Part shown: piece by piece, positions 46,252 to 58,649 of the stretch
Numbering within the stretch: position 1 is the stretch's first letter
Layout: every line of letters starts with the position of its first letter
NCBI GenBank assembly: GCA_015680685.1
Contig: MNCI01004508.1
Span: 67,903 to 131,902 of the forward strand
Reading direction: 5' to 3'
DNA length: 64,000 nucleotides
From: Gnetum montanum
Lineage: Eukaryota > Streptophyta > Gnetopsida > Gnetales > Gnetaceae
Translations under genes and position numbers: made by a program
The notes under the pieces: generated by a model
Told to the model about the DNA's origin: nothing
The model's database searches: none
The model's input: the letters and a program-made list of their open reading frames with translations, nothing else

Positions 46252-47770
46252 TTTATGACCAAGAAGATTGATAGTTTGGAAGATTTAAAAGGTTCTAAAG
46301 AAATTCTTGATTATAAGATTGATTATTCATAAGAAGAAGAACAAAAAAGGTTTTTTAGTTTGCAATAAGTAGTGGAGTAAACAGTAGAAGGATAAGAAGA
46401 TCACCTCTTGTGTTTGATTTATTAGTATATAAGAGAAAGTCAAGGAAGTATAAGAATTCAATGACCAAAAGAAATTCTAATAGGATGGAAAATACTTGGC
46501 AAAGAGTCACACCATTAGAATTCTAGAATGACAAGGATATTCCTAAGCTAGTTTACAAATATTTTCCTAATCCTTCCATTCCTAAAAAATCTTACTTGGC
46601 TAAAGAATACATTCATTTATTTGAGCCAACTTTAGCTCATGCAAATGTTCAACACCAAGATCAAGCTGTAGGTTTTTTGTGGCAAATATAAAGGATATGG
46701 CTCATATTTGATATTCAAAATTACCAAGAAATAGTACACAAGTTGGGATGATATGAAAATTTTTTTCTTGGCCTAATTTGGAAATCAATTACACCAACAA
46801 CTATACTATGAACTAGCATAAGCTAAGCAAGGAGTTAAAGAGTCAATTAAAGATTTCAAAATTAAGTTTCAATGAATTTTTGGACTCTTTCAAAGATAAT
46901 ATAGATCATCAAATGAAATCCCAATATTTTAATTTCGTTGAGAAGAACTCCAAACTTGCTAACATTGAATGACTAATTTAGTGAAGTTATACAAGTAGAA
47001 AAAAAACTAAATTTGAACAATGATGAGATTATCACAACTCAAAAAAGAGAAGAGAAAATAATGATTCCTATGAAATATTTTGATCAACTTAAAGCATTAC
47101 TAAGATCATCTCATATTAATATAGAACAAGAGTTAGAAATTAGAGAATTTGAAAAAGAACAATTAATGAGGGACTTGTCCAACAAAGTGGTGAAACTAGA
47201 GAAAGCTTTCACAAGAGTTAAAATCAAGGAAGAAAATAAAAATAGAAAATATAAGCATCAAGATACTAAGTTAGTAGAAGATGGGGATGAAAGTGATGTT
47301 GTTATGTCTAACTTCCTTGATATTGAATCAAATATTCAACTATCAAGTGTTCATTACATAAGCAAATCTTCAAATAATGAATCTAGTGATACTTCTTCTC
47401 TATCAAGTTTCAAAGTGGATATATCATCAGATGAAGAGTGTAATAACAAAGAAAATGAATATAATCTCTGATCAAAAGAAAGATTAACTACTTCTAGGCC
47501 TCCAAACATTATTAATGATTCATCTACTAAGAGAAAGGATTTTGAGCCAATTAGAAGATAGAAAAATAAAGGTAAAGAAGATCAAGCATAGTAGAGTACT
47601 CAAAATCAATCATTTAATAAATGGATGAAGAAACCAAGCTTTTATGAAGATGGAGAATATGATTTAATTGAAGATCTTAATCATGTCAAAGCCAACATTA
47701 GCATATATTAATTACTGTAGATAGGAGATCAACAAAGAAAGTCTTTAGAGTTTATTAAATGTAAAAGGAG
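46252..47770 (+). pseudogene. gag: gag of element E, decayed
   Basis: Capsid-precursor region. In fragments the translation gives WDDMKIFFLA, FGNQLHQQLYYELA and AKQGVKESIKDFKIKFQ. This is the W..M...F...F......LY.EL......GV..SI..F...F pattern of Ty3/gypsy Gag. The C-terminal part, open from 47,013 to 47,471, is charged and probably coiled (IEQELEIREFEKEQLMRDLS; VVKLEKAFTRVKIKEE). Many TAA/TAG stops and frame changes interrupt the N-terminal part. No zinc-finger block is evident. Confidence 0.7.
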
Positions 47771-47795
47771 AGTTAAAGAGTTAGAGTTAAGCTAT

Positions 47796-48353
47796 GTGTC
47801 CAACATTGATGAGAAAACAAAAACTAGCTATGATTGTACTCCTGATAAAGAAGCTCCTCCTTTTCTTTTGACAATGAAGTTAAAGGACAATTATCTTCAT
47901 AATTGTTTAGTTGATTGTCAAGCTACATCTACTATTATGCCATTGTCTATATGTAAAAATCTTGGTTTGATTCCTAAAAAATCCAATAAAAATATTTTTC
48001 AAATGGATAAAAGTAGAGTGAAGATTATGGGTCAGTTATCCAATGTTCTATTGGAAATCACTTCTAAACCTCGTATGAAAAGTAGAGTAACTATTCAAGT
48101 AGCAAATATACTATATTCACATAGTCTTTTGTTAAGTAGAAGTTGGAGTAAAAATTTCTCTGACTACATATCAATAGATTATTCACACATGTGGCTACCT
48201 TGGAAAGGAGAACCAAATCAAATATACATTTATAGTAAGTCTTTGATGAATGAAAAAATTACTTCGAATGAAAAGAATAAGAATTTTAAAATAAAAATTT
48301 TTGAAGCCAAAATTTTCACATTTCAAGAAGTTGATAACTTAGAGAAAGAATAA
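47796..48353 (+). pseudogene. Aspartic protease of element E, active site altered
   Basis: 185 codons open. After an acidic, Pro-rich lead (DKEAPPFLLTMKLKDNYLHN) comes LVDCQATSTIMPLSICKNLG, where plant Ty3/gypsy proteases have D-S/T-G-A-T-S. The catalytic Asp is present but the Gly of the triad is Gln. Further on LLLSRSWSKNFSDYISIDYS and MWLPWKGEPNQI match the conserved LSR.W and W.P.KG blocks. With the Gly gone the protease is probably dead, although its frame is open. Confidence 0.8.
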
Positions 48354-48359
48354 CCTCAA

Positions 48360-48835
48360 GATGAGAGCAAATGGGAACTATACTTTGATGGTTCTTATAA
48401 TTCGAAAGATGCAAGGGCTGGAGTAGCTCTAGTAGAGGATGATTTCATAAAAATATTCAAGAAAATTCCTCTATATTTTCCTTGTACTAACAACAAGGAT
48501 AAATATGAAGCTTTGTGTATTAGAATTAAAACAACATTAGAAAAATAAATCAAGGCAATCACCATAAAAGAAGACTCAAGATTAGTTTGTAAATAGATTA
48601 AAGGTAATTGTGTGGTAAAAGCTCATTCTAGAAATCTTATAAACATGTTGCCTACAAAATGTTGGATCAATTTCATCACTGCCAAATAGAATATATAGGT
48701 AGGAAGGATAATTATATAGAAAATGACTTAGCAAAATCAGCTTCAACATTAGACATGAAAAAGATAAAAGGTTATGAAGGTGTAATGATCGCAAATGAAC
48801 ATCAATCATTAGTACTAAATAACATTAAGTAATTA
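48360..48835 (+). pseudogene. RNase H domain upstream of RT, element E
   Basis: Directly after protease the translation reads KWELYFDGSYNSKDARAGVA, LYFPCTNNKDKYEALCIRIK, EDSRLVCK, then in another frame IEYIGRKDNYIENDLAKSAS. These are the four blocks of an archaeal-type RNase H: D in YFDGS, E in KYEAL, D in EDSRLV, D in NDLAKSAS. TAA and TAG stops at 48,546 and 48,594 and a frame change near 48,650 break it. A separate RNase H follows RT, so this is a second one, placed between protease and RT rather than before integrase. Confidence 0.72.
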
Positions 48836-48900
48836 TAGGTATTTGAAGAGGATGATCAATTACTTAGATTCTTAAGGAATAAACAAGAATTTGAAAGAAA

Positions 48901-49706
48901 TGAGCAGCGAGGTATCCCCATGCTCAACCATACAAATACGAGCGTCCACGCATGATCCGATCAAATTCCAAGGACTAAGTGCTTATGCACCTTTGTGGAA
49001 CAAGGATGGGTTGATCAATCATTGTCTTCCCAAACTTACTTGTATAGCACAATTGTATGGTTAAGTAAACTTGAGGTACATACTTTTTATAGTTTTTATG
49101 TTTTTATGTCCTAGTGCTGCAAAGGGAGGAGAGAGATAACTAAGTAACTAATTTTAATTTAACTACTCAACTATGCTTTAACTAGTCCTAACACCAGCAT
49201 CTGTTCTCACTTGCTATACACATCTTAAACTAGTACAACACTACTGGGATTACCAAACGCTAATCGTTACTGGGTTACCAAGTGTTACAAAAATGCTCGA
49301 AGTAATCGTACTGAGTGTGCTTACTTAGGAGAGTTGTAGGGTGAGAGAGAGAACATTAATTAACTAAGGAAAGCATTAAGTAATAGTAATTAACATTAAT
49401 TAATCTATTCTAAATGCTGCAAGGTTTATCACAAAGTTCGTCTTTATTGCCATACACAAGGTGTGCTCAGGTACACAATGCTCGAATAAAGATCCATTCA
49501 CTTTATGACTCCTACTGCGAGCACATAGAAATAATTCTATCTTTGGAAACAAAAAAAGGCAAGAGTTTGGGTAAGGGACTAATACTAACTATGCAAACCA
49601 AGTGTGCCCACCTCTTATTTATAGGCAACGAGGCAAGCCCCAATATCGCATACTCGATATTGTGTGGAAGGCTCCGATATCATGGACGTGATATCGTGGC
49701 TCATCA
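48901..49706. mobile_element. 806-bp LTR-like insertion in element E
   Basis: Interrupts coding sequence between the upstream RNase H and RT (NKQEFER before, KIIPEKTSRFNTN after). It has TG...CA ends (TGAGCAGCGAGG; GTGGCTCATCA) and is flanked by GAAA on both sides (48,897-48,900 and 49,707-49,710). It is less AT-rich than its host. A TTATTTATAGGC near 49,617 lies ~90 bases before the end, and a GATATCATGGACGTGATATC hairpin lies at 49,675-49,694. A relative of its last ~150 bases is at 63,672-63,829. A solo LTR of another element fits best, but a 4-bp duplication is weak evidence. Confidence 0.6.
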
Positions 49707-49710
49707 GAAA

Positions 49711-50760
49711 GTAAAATCATACCTGAAAAAACATCAAGGTTTAACACAAATTTTATTCCCAAAAATGTAATTGATTATGAACATAAATTTAACAAAACAT
49801 TTCTTAGTGGAAAGGATATACAGAATCTAGATAACCAAGCTTATGAAGTAATAAATCTTGGATCTACTAACATACCAAAAATGTTAACTCTTACAAAGGA
49901 AAAGGATTTAGTCTTCAAGAAAAATTTATTATTACTTCTGAAAAATAATTTAAAAAAATTTTCTTAGTTTTATGATGATCCTAAAACTTTTACACCAAAT
50001 GTGATAACACATAAAATTCCTTTGATAGATGATTGTAAGATAATTAAACAAAAAGAAAGGAGATTTAATCCATCATTTGAACCAACTATGAAAGGTAAGC
50101 TCAAGAAGTTATTACAAGCTTGAATCATATGTCTAGTCCAATATTCAACATGGCTTGCTAACCTTGTGCCAATAAGAAAGAAAAATGATGATATTAGGCT
50201 TTGTGTGGATTTAAAAAATTTCAATGAAGCCTCAAAAAAAGATAAATACCCACTTCCTAAAATTGATAAAATGTTGATTAAAGTATCAAGTTGTCAAGTA
50301 TATTCTTTTTTAGATGGTTTTTTAGGATATAATCAAGTTATGGTAGATAAGGGTGAAAAATATAAAATAGCATTTATTACAAAGTGGGAAACCTTTTCTT
50401 ACCAAAGAATGTCATTTTGATTGTCAAATGCTAGAGCTACATTTCAATGAGCAATGGATTTAGCCTTTAAAGGTTTCATAGTTAAGTTTGCTGTTGTTTA
50501 TTTAGATGATATCACCATCTTTTCAAAAAGAAAGGAAGATCATATTGGTCATCTTATACAAGTTTTTGACAAATGTTGTGAATATGGCATTTCATTAAAT
50601 CCTAAGAAATGTATCTTTGGGGTTAAGTCTAAAAGTTTACTAGGCCTTGTAATCTATCAAGAAGAAATTGTTATAGACAACTCCCAAATCCAAGTAGTAC
50701 AAAATGGTGAGCATCCTACAAGTAAAATGTCTCTTAGATCTTTTTTTTGGAAAGATAGAT
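49711..50760 (+). pseudogene. pol: Reverse transcriptase of element E, decayed
   Basis: The lead-in (KNVIDYEHKFNKTFLSGKDI, then TPNVITHKIPLIDDCK) runs into RT. Blocks are VPIRKKNDDIRLCVDLKNFN, YPLPKIDKML, SFLDGFLGYNQVMV, KIAFITKWETFSYQRMSF, ATFQ.AMDLAFKGF and an intact YLDD at 50,499-50,510. LNPKKCIFGVKSKSLLGL follows. Breaks: TAG at 49,965, TGA at 50,121, TGA at 50,418, TGA at 50,449 and a frame change near 50,725. The catalytic Asp pair is intact. Confidence 0.88.
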
Positions 50761-51360
50761 TTCATTAAGAAATTTATCCCCGGATTCACTGAAATTACGA
50801 AACCTCTAACGCATATGCTAAATAAAGATTTTCTAGTAGAGAAAACACTAGAATTAGAGAAATCTTTATCAAAAATTAAGAAATCAATTCAAGAAGCTCC
50901 TTATTTGGTAGAGCCAAAATTGAAAAAAGACTTTTGGTTATATGCTTTTGATTTAAATGATTCAGCTGCTGCCATTTTAACTCAAAAAATGAGAGTTAAG
51001 ATGAACCGGTTGGATTTTTTGGATATCAATTGAAAGGTTCAAAGCTAAATTATTCAGACTTAGGGAAACAAGCATTCATAGTTTTTAAGGCACTTCTACG
51101 TTTCAAATGTTATTTGGAAATATCATTAGTTCATATCATGCTAATTGAGCTTGCAGTCAAATAATTTTAGCTCACAATGAAATTGGTTTAAAAAGAGGAA
51201 AGTGGCTCATAAATCTTCAAAGTTTCAAATTTTCATTGGAAATATGCAAAACTATTAAAGGAATGGAATTGGCCAAGTTAATGGATAAAGAAAAGGAAAT
51301 ATCCGTATTAAAATATCATGAAGGAAATTGGTATGATTAGATTCTAGAATTCCTTAATAC
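50761..51360 (+). pseudogene. RNase H after RT, element E
   Basis: Connection KKFIPGFTEITKPLTHMLNK, then EAPYLVEPKLKKDFWLYAFD and LNDSAAAILTQK with the first catalytic Asp of RNase H. After a frame change near 51,030, LNYSDLGKQAFIVFKALLRF matches the Y...EK..LA.V...K.....L block of Ty3/gypsy RNase H (Glu replaced by Gly). Heavily broken. Confidence 0.75.
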
Positions 51361-52960
51361 ACAAAAATTTCCCAATAACCTAACTACAATTTAGAAGAGA
51401 GCTTTTTTCAAAAAGGTAAATAAATTTGTGGTTAAAGATGGAATCTTATATAGAAATGATTTCAGAGGGGTTTTGTTAGAATGTGTTCATAATGATCAAA
51501 TTGTTCCTATCTTAGAACAATTTCATTATCATTCTAATTTTTTTATGAATCTCCTAAGTCTACAATGCAACATATACTTCATTATGGTTTTTATTGGCCT
51601 AGTATATATCAAGATATTATCTTAAAATTTCTAAGATGTTACAAATGTCAAATTTATGGACCAAAAATCAAAAAGCATATAGCTCTTTTAAAAATGTTAA
51701 TTGCAAATAGACCATTTCAACAATGGGGCTTAGATTTCATTGGTACAATTAATCCTTCAAGAGCTAGACATAAATTTATTCCCATAGCTACCAATTACTT
51801 TACCAAATGGTCTAAAGCAAAGGCTCCAAAGAAAAGTTCAACATCAAATGTCATTAAGTTNNNNNNNNNNNNNNNNNNNNNNNNNNNNNNNNNNNNNNNN
51901 NNNNNNNNNNNNNNNNNNNNNNNNNNNNNNNNNNNNNNNNNNNNNNNNNNNNNNNNNNNNNNNNNNNNNNNNNNNNNNNNNNNNNNNNNNNNNNNNNNNN
52001 NNNNNNNNNNNNNNNNNNNNNNNNNNNNNNNNNNNNNNNNNNNNNNNNNNNNNNNNNNNNNNNNNNNNNNNNNNNNNNNNNNNNNNNNNNNNNNNNNNNN
52101 NNNNNNNNNNNNNNNNNNNNNNNNNNNNNNNNNNNNNNNNNNNNNNNNNNNNNNNNNNNNNNNNNNNNNNNNNNNNNNNNNNNNNNNNNNNNNNNNNNNN
52201 NNNNNNNNNNNNNNNNNNNNNNNNNNNNNNNNNNNNNNNNNNNNNNNNNNNNNNNNNNNNNNNNNNNNNNNNNNNNNNNNNNNNNNNNNNNNNNNNNNNN
52301 NNNNNNNNNNNNNNNNNNNNNNNNNNNNNNNNNNNNNNNNNNNNNNNNNNNNNNNNNNNNNNNNNNNNNNNNNNNNNNNNNNNNNNNNNNNNNNNNNNNN
52401 NNNNNNNNNNNNNNNNNNNNNNNNNNNNNNNNNNNNNNNNNNNNNNNNNNNNNNNNNNNNNNNNNNNNNNNNNNNNNNNNNNNNNNNNNNNNNNNNNNNN
52501 NNNNNNNNNNNNNNNNNNNNNNNNNNNNNNNNNNNNNNNNNNNNNNNNNNNNNNNNNNNNNNNNNNNNNNNNNNNNNNNNNNNNNNNNNNNNNNNNNNNN
52601 NNNNNNNNNNNNNNNNNNNNNNNNNNNNNNNNNNNNNNNNNNNNNNNNNNNNNNNNNNNNNNNNNNNNNNNNNNNNNNNNNNNNNNNNNNNNNNNNNNNN
52701 NNNNNNNNNNNNNNNNNNNNNNNNNNNNNNNTAGAAAAATGGTTCTCGAAGAAAAAGCAATGAGAAGGCCATTTATCCCATATGTCATGGGATGTTGTCC
52801 AGAGCATGTATTAAGAGCTTATTATCAAGCAACTACTCATGGAGCATCAAGTGAAAGCCCTTTCCTACTTTGGCTTTCAGATGAGTTTAGATTTCTCACT
52901 AGTGGATTCTCCATACATTCCAATATTTAGGGTAGCTTCCATGAATGTAACACTTAATCT
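51361..52960 (+). pseudogene. Integrase of element E, with an 871-base assembly gap
   Basis: Before the gap: FVVKDGILYRNDFRGVLLEC, a zinc region with FHYHSNF and CYKCQIYG, and FQQWGLDFIGTI with the first catalytic Asp, then ITNYFTKW-like ATNYFTKWSKAKAPKKSS. The gap removes the second Asp and the Glu. After it the translation resumes in the C-terminal core (LRAYYQATTHGASSESPFLL), where Ty3/gypsy integrases have a ..T..TG.TPF.L block. Frame changes near 51,540 and a TAG at 52,928 break the gene. The real length of the gap is unknown. Confidence 0.8.
51861..52731. other. Assembly gap (871 N)
   Basis: Unbroken run of N within the integrase of element E. Long open frames across it are meaningless. 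Confidence 1.
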
Positions 52961-53441
52961 AAATACCAAGAAGATTCCAATAAAGATGATTCTTGGAAAT
53001 AGGCTTTAATGTCTAAAGACATAGAAGCATCTAATTGGAGAGAACCCCAAAAATTAGTAGGTAAAGGGATGGATGCAAAGGAGATAAAAACAGTTATGGA
53101 AAGCAAAGGTAAAGACTAAGTTGAGGCTTCAACTAGTTGAGAAGAGGAAAGAAAAGCATTCATCATAGTTGAAATTGCTTATGAAAGGGTTCATGATATG
53201 AGAATCCCTAAAAGAGCTACTTTACCTATTCTTTTCCCACCTACATAATAGTTGTATGAGATTGTGTTGTATAGTTTTTTTTTTTTTTAGTTTTATTAGA
53301 AGTGAGGTTTTCATTTACTTAAAACCTAAATTTGACGAAATTTTTCCTCATAAAAAAAAGATTTCTATTTCTATGTAAAAAGAAAAGTTTCCAATAAGCT
53401 CTATGTTTCATAGCTAAAGTGCAAAAAGGGTAGGTAAGAAA
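52961..53441 (+). other. End of pol and polypurine-like tract, element E
   Basis: Remnants of the pol C-terminus (IEASNWREPQKLVGKGMDAK; IAYERVHDMRIPKRATLP) up to about 53,245, then an AT-rich stretch. GCAAAAAGGG at 53,421-53,430, eleven bases before the 3' LTR, is the likely polypurine tract. Confidence 0.55.
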
Positions 53442-56400
53442 TGTTGTTACATTTCTACCATTTGATGGAGCATATAATATTGAAAATTGAATTTGCCCAA
53501 ATTAATTCATCATGAGTGACTGAAAGAAAGCTAAATAAGAGTAATCGATTTCTATTGCTATGGTTTTGGCAAATGTAATGCCTAGAAATTCCAATATGAG
53601 ATAAAGGTTAACTGGGTTGTTTTTGCTCTATGGTGTAGAAATAATATATATGAACATAAAGGTAAAATTATAAACCAATATTCAAAATGATGGCAACGTT
53701 TCTACTATGGTAATGTCAAAACTAATATCTTCTATCCAAATTATCAATCAAGAAAATAATAAGAGATGTAAATAATTATCAAAACAAGGTTTTCTAGAGA
53801 GGAAGGTTTATTAAAATTATTATCTCTCTTACTATTGGCTTCAATGAGAACAATTACCAATTGATAATTTCATAACTTGTATTCGATTTCTACATCAAAA
53901 TTCAGATTGTACTCTTAAAATCACTAGGAATTTTCAAGATGGCTTGGTAACATTTAAGCCTATAGAAGATACTACAATTATAGAGAATACAAAGGGGTAA
54001 AATAAAATGCTCATTTTATCAACAATTATTTTAACATCAATTCTAGTTGCAGAGAAAATAAATCACAGGAGCATTACTACTTTTCATTTCCAAAAAGAAT
54101 AAGAGGGATGCAATAGCAGCTTTGATTTTATTTACAATAGAATCTGCAAAGAAGGTAGGAAGGAGATTTATTCAAGAAAATTAGAATAAGCTCTCCAAGA
54201 AAAACAAACATTTAATTAGAATTTACAACTATAGTGATTCGAATCCTTTGTTCTGCATCAAATTTCCATGAATAGTATTGTATTCCTCTAAAGTCTACTG
54301 AACGAAGACCCCAAGACTATGGAAAGCCACTTGATGGAGGGTTTGTTGAAGAGGTTAAATGCAGTTACCACTTCCATATCCTATTCTACTACATAAAGAC
54401 AATGCAAAACACAGTAAAATTTAATAAGGTAGTCATAGCAAATGAACCAATTCATAAGGGTTTCGATCTACTTTCTTGAAAGAAAGAAAAAAAACATAAC
54501 AAAAAAAAATGGAGAAAAACCCACAAAACATTGTTGCTAGTTCTAAATTCCTGAGGGTTTCCAAGCTCAAGCACATTTTTCTCACCCTAGACCCCTACAA
54601 CATCAACTAATTATTGTTAGGTCCCAGCATGATAGAGTAGAAAGACCTTGGGAAATATTGGAAGAAGCTAAGCCTACATAGAAATGGGAGGAATCCTACA
54701 ACTACAATGGCCTTTACCCTCTAATTTTACTTTGTTTAAGCCTACTCATGCTACTAAAGTAAGCCAAAGCAATCCAAATGATCACAAAAATTAAAATGAA
54801 ATCAAAGAAGAACTAGAACAAAGAATTACAAAATCTGCAAAAACAAATCAAAGAAGCAATGGTAGGAATAAGTTTTCTCCAGCACTACTACTCTGATGAT
54901 GTTTTTCATGCTTCAAGAATGGCAATTGATTTTTGCAATCAATGGATATTTGCTCTGGAAAGTTTGCATAGGGTTCTCGCATTCACCATAATTACTTTTC
55001 TCTCTCTAATGGTGCTAGAGATTGAAGCACATGGCAGTGGATGATGTTGTTGTAGTGGCAGTGAAGCACCTAAAAGTACCTATAGTTGCTGAGGATTTCG
55101 ACATCATCAGCATCAAAAATGAAAAGGACTATATTGGCAAAGAACCTGGAAATGATAACAAGTGTTAGCAAAAAAAATCACAACTATGGAAAATGGTAGC
55201 ATTGTTTTCATTTATGCGAGAATAAAGTGGCATTGTGTGTGGAAAGATGGCCATGAGGCCTATACATTCCTAAAATGCTCACACATCATATGAAAATGTT
55301 TTAAACAAAGTATTAGGCTTACACAGCCTTAATAGTGATATTTTTAAAAAAAATATTACAAAATTTAAAGCTTGTAAACATGTAAAAGTGGTAAGGTTTA
55401 TAGTGTAAAAGGAAAGGATTTATGAGCATTAGATAAATATAATTTTATTTTTGAGATAAATATAACTTTCATGAGAAGTTATAATTATTTTTCCTTAATA
55501 TTTGAAATTTCTAATAAGACACTTGCTAATCATGGTTTAAAATTATCATAAAATTTACAACTTCCTAGGGTACTTATAAACTAATTCCTTAGATATTTGT
55601 AATCCACCTCAACTTATCATGATGATTGTAACTACCCTAAAGTCACTATAAAAGGGGGTTCAAGGGTAGAATGAAAAGGGAGGAGGAAGATTGGGAAAAA
55701 GACAATTGAAGATTACTTGTAGGATGGCTTGCTAAAGACATCAATTCAACTACTTTGTTTTAATCTTGTGAGTTTAATTTTTTCCCATTTTGTTTTGGTT
55801 TCTTAGCTAATGGTTTATGTAGTATCATGCTTAGCATTTAATTTTGGGATTTATCCTATGTTGCTTTTATAGCTCTATTTTTTGTATAATATTAGACTTC
55901 TATTAAGATTAGCTAAAGAAGAGCTTATGTTGTTGAAAAGCCTCAAGATCAATTCAATAGTAATGTCTTAATGAAATTTCCTATTTTGAGCTAGAGAATC
56001 TAGGAAAATCTTTGGTATTTTGATGAGACTAAAATAGCTTCTCAATTTTTAAAGTTTATTACCATAGTATTTCAATCAAGAAATTATCAAATTTTTGAAA
56101 GCTCTATTGCATGCAATCTTTGACAACTATTAACTAGCCAAAATAGGGACTCATACGTTGTAGTTTACGTAACAATTTTTGGTAGTATAATAAAATTATC
56201 TTTATAAAATTGCTGATTGAGCTCAAAAGGTTTGGACAATTCATAGTTATTGAACTAGGAATAGCTTTACTATGAAGTGTTTCCTCATGTCAATTTATCT
56301 TGCTTAAATATTTGATATTTGATGCAATTCTGCTTTCTTTTCTTTCTCTTCCTAGGTCCATTAAATCTCACTCTATCTCTACCTTTCTTGTGGAACTTTC

Positions 56401-56813
56401 TCCCTAGAAAAAATTAGAAGTAGATTGGTAGAATTATTCTCAAATGTTTATGAAAAATTTTATTTGTAATAAGTAGATATTATAAGGACCATATAGACTA
56501 AGTGATTAAACAAAATAGGAATATCCAACAACTCACAATGTTTGAAAAAGTTAGTTGAATCTTCTTTATGATAGCTTATTACAATTTTATACACAACCCA
56601 ACCATTTCAACATTTGCAACAGCAAACACATACTCATGTCTAGTATGTTTTATAACTACTAAGTTTATTTGGAGCTATTTGGACCTTGGTGTTGCCAAAG
56701 ACCAGCAAACACCTAAGCCTTGTTTGAAGAACACCTTCAATCCTATGACCTCCCAAGGCCATGAGATAGTGAGGCACACCTATTGGTAGTTGTGTCCTAA
56801 ACAGTCACCAACA
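53442..56813 (+). mobile_element. 3' LTR of Ty3/gypsy element E (3,372 bp)
   Basis: Begins TGTTGTTACATTTCTACC, ends CAGTCACCAACA, with TATAAAAGGGG at 55,647. Collinear with 42,742-46,128, with substitutions and small indels throughout. Confidence 0.95.
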
Positions 56814-56818
56814 CATCT
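56814..56818. repeat. Target-site duplication, right (CATCT)
   Basis: Exact match of 42,737-42,741. Together they delimit a 14,072-bp insertion, including the gap. Confidence 0.9.
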
Positions 56819-58597
56819 ACTTGTTCACATCATCAAAATCATGAAGGTTATAAACCAATGGTTGTATGGAGTGACCTTGAAATAAAGATGTCATACTTTG
56901 AGCTCGTCTCATATTTTAACCTCATCATTAATGAAAATCTTAATGTGAATTCCAAAAGTTGTGATGGATAATACAATTTACAAATGAATAAAAAATATCT
57001 TTCTAACTTCAACACATTTTTTTTTTCAAAAAAATACCCTTGCACATATAACAACAAAATAATTATGAAAATTATCTAGATTTAAAATAAAAAACAAATA
57101 AGAAGCATTTAAATTAAATGAAGGTTGATTTATTGGTGAAAGTACTTACTACTCATGAGTAGTACATAAAGGGTAGAAGTTTCCAACTCTTGCTACTTCA
57201 TGCCCACCTCCCCTCACATGCATTCACTCATCATTGTTAATGCTAAGCAATGAGAAGTTAAAACTATTTTACTTTCACCTTGTAAAAATTTCTAAATTTT
57301 ATCATGTTGAACATTCCACATCACAAAATGTTCACCAAATTAGTTCATCTAAATTATCCATGTGCACAAAATAGATATTTGAGTTTAACAAGATGACTAT
57401 ATCAAAGTTCATTTAGGATAAAGCTTGGCTAACATGAATGCTAAAAGCTAACCTATCAACTAACACATTAAATGCTAAAATATTTTATGGCCAATATATT
57501 AAAGAGAGAGAAATATTTTTGTTATTACTCAAAACTATATCACATTTACTTAAAGACACCAACCTAAGAGAATGAAAGAATTCCTAGATCACAACAAAAG
57601 AAGTTACAAATGACCTCACATTTACTTGAAGACAGTGATCTAAGAGTAAGAATATAGTGACCTAGAGTTATGAAAATCTTAGATATTCTTCCAATCAACC
57701 ATGTTAACTTCTTTGACATAGCAATCCATTTTTATTGATCCATATATTTTTTACTACTATCTAATTTTTGTTGAATGTGTTCAAGCTCCTTGATGCTCAA
57801 AGGCAATAGTTACATCATAGACTTGGTAAATATCATACATATATTCTAGTATCATGATGTTATTATATGTGTCAAAGCTCCTTCACTCTAAAATGTAACA
57901 AATACGTCATTGACCTTACAACTATCATATGTACATTCCAATACTTCATATTTCTTATTCCTTAGTAGAACTATTCTTATTCAATAGGATTGATCAACTC
58001 ATTGGTATTATATCCCTAGCAAACTATCATGAATCTTTTCACTTACAAATCCATATTACATTACCAAAATGATGTGTATACATAGGATAAGTATTCAATA
58101 TTTTTCTCCTTATAATGTATTTCTAAGAATTACAATGAATTTTTTGATGTCATATGACACATTTCTTATGACTCTAATAATCAAATCCATGATCTATGCA
58201 TTATGTTATTCCATTCTTAAACTTATTATCAAGAACTGAAGCTTTTAACATCGCTTCAATGTTGAAATTTCATGTCAATTCTTGCAACTTTTTGATGTAC
58301 TATAAATAAGAGGATTCAAAGGATTACATTTTTAAAAAGCAATGAAATTTTGAGATAAACCATCTTAATATTTTTAAGATTTTTTACATTGTATTTAATG
58401 TTCCATACAATATACAATCTAATTTTTACAAGTACAATGGTCCTTAACAACACAAACTATGTTAGCAAGTCATGCTTTGGAAATCTACAGTGGATCTACA
58501 ATGAATCTACAATCCATCTACATGTAAGATAGATCATCTCCATGCCTCCTTGTCCCCATATAGAGCCTTATCATCATAGCATGACTATATTACCAAA
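56819..58597. other. AT-rich gene-free region
   Basis: No coding, RNA or clear mobile feature. Local phrase repeats occur (ACCTCACATTTACTTGAAGA near 57,612 against CACATTTACTTAAAGACACC near 57,542; GTCAAAGCTCCTT near 57,872 against TTCAAGCTCCTTGATGCTC near 57,780), suggesting decayed ~65-100-bp duplications. Confidence 0.5.
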
Positions 58598-58630
58598 AAT
58601 TCTTCTTCTTCTTCTTCTTCTTTTTTTCTT
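58598..58630. repeat. CTT microsatellite
   Basis: About seven TTC/CTT units followed by a T run and CTT. Confidence 0.85.
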
Positions 58631-58649
58631 ATAGCTCAATGTTGCTATG

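Noticed and set aside
51565-52930. Open frames of 300-390 codons across 51,8xx-52,7xx
   Set aside because: They consist mostly of the 871-base N run. Only the integrase residues on each side are real.
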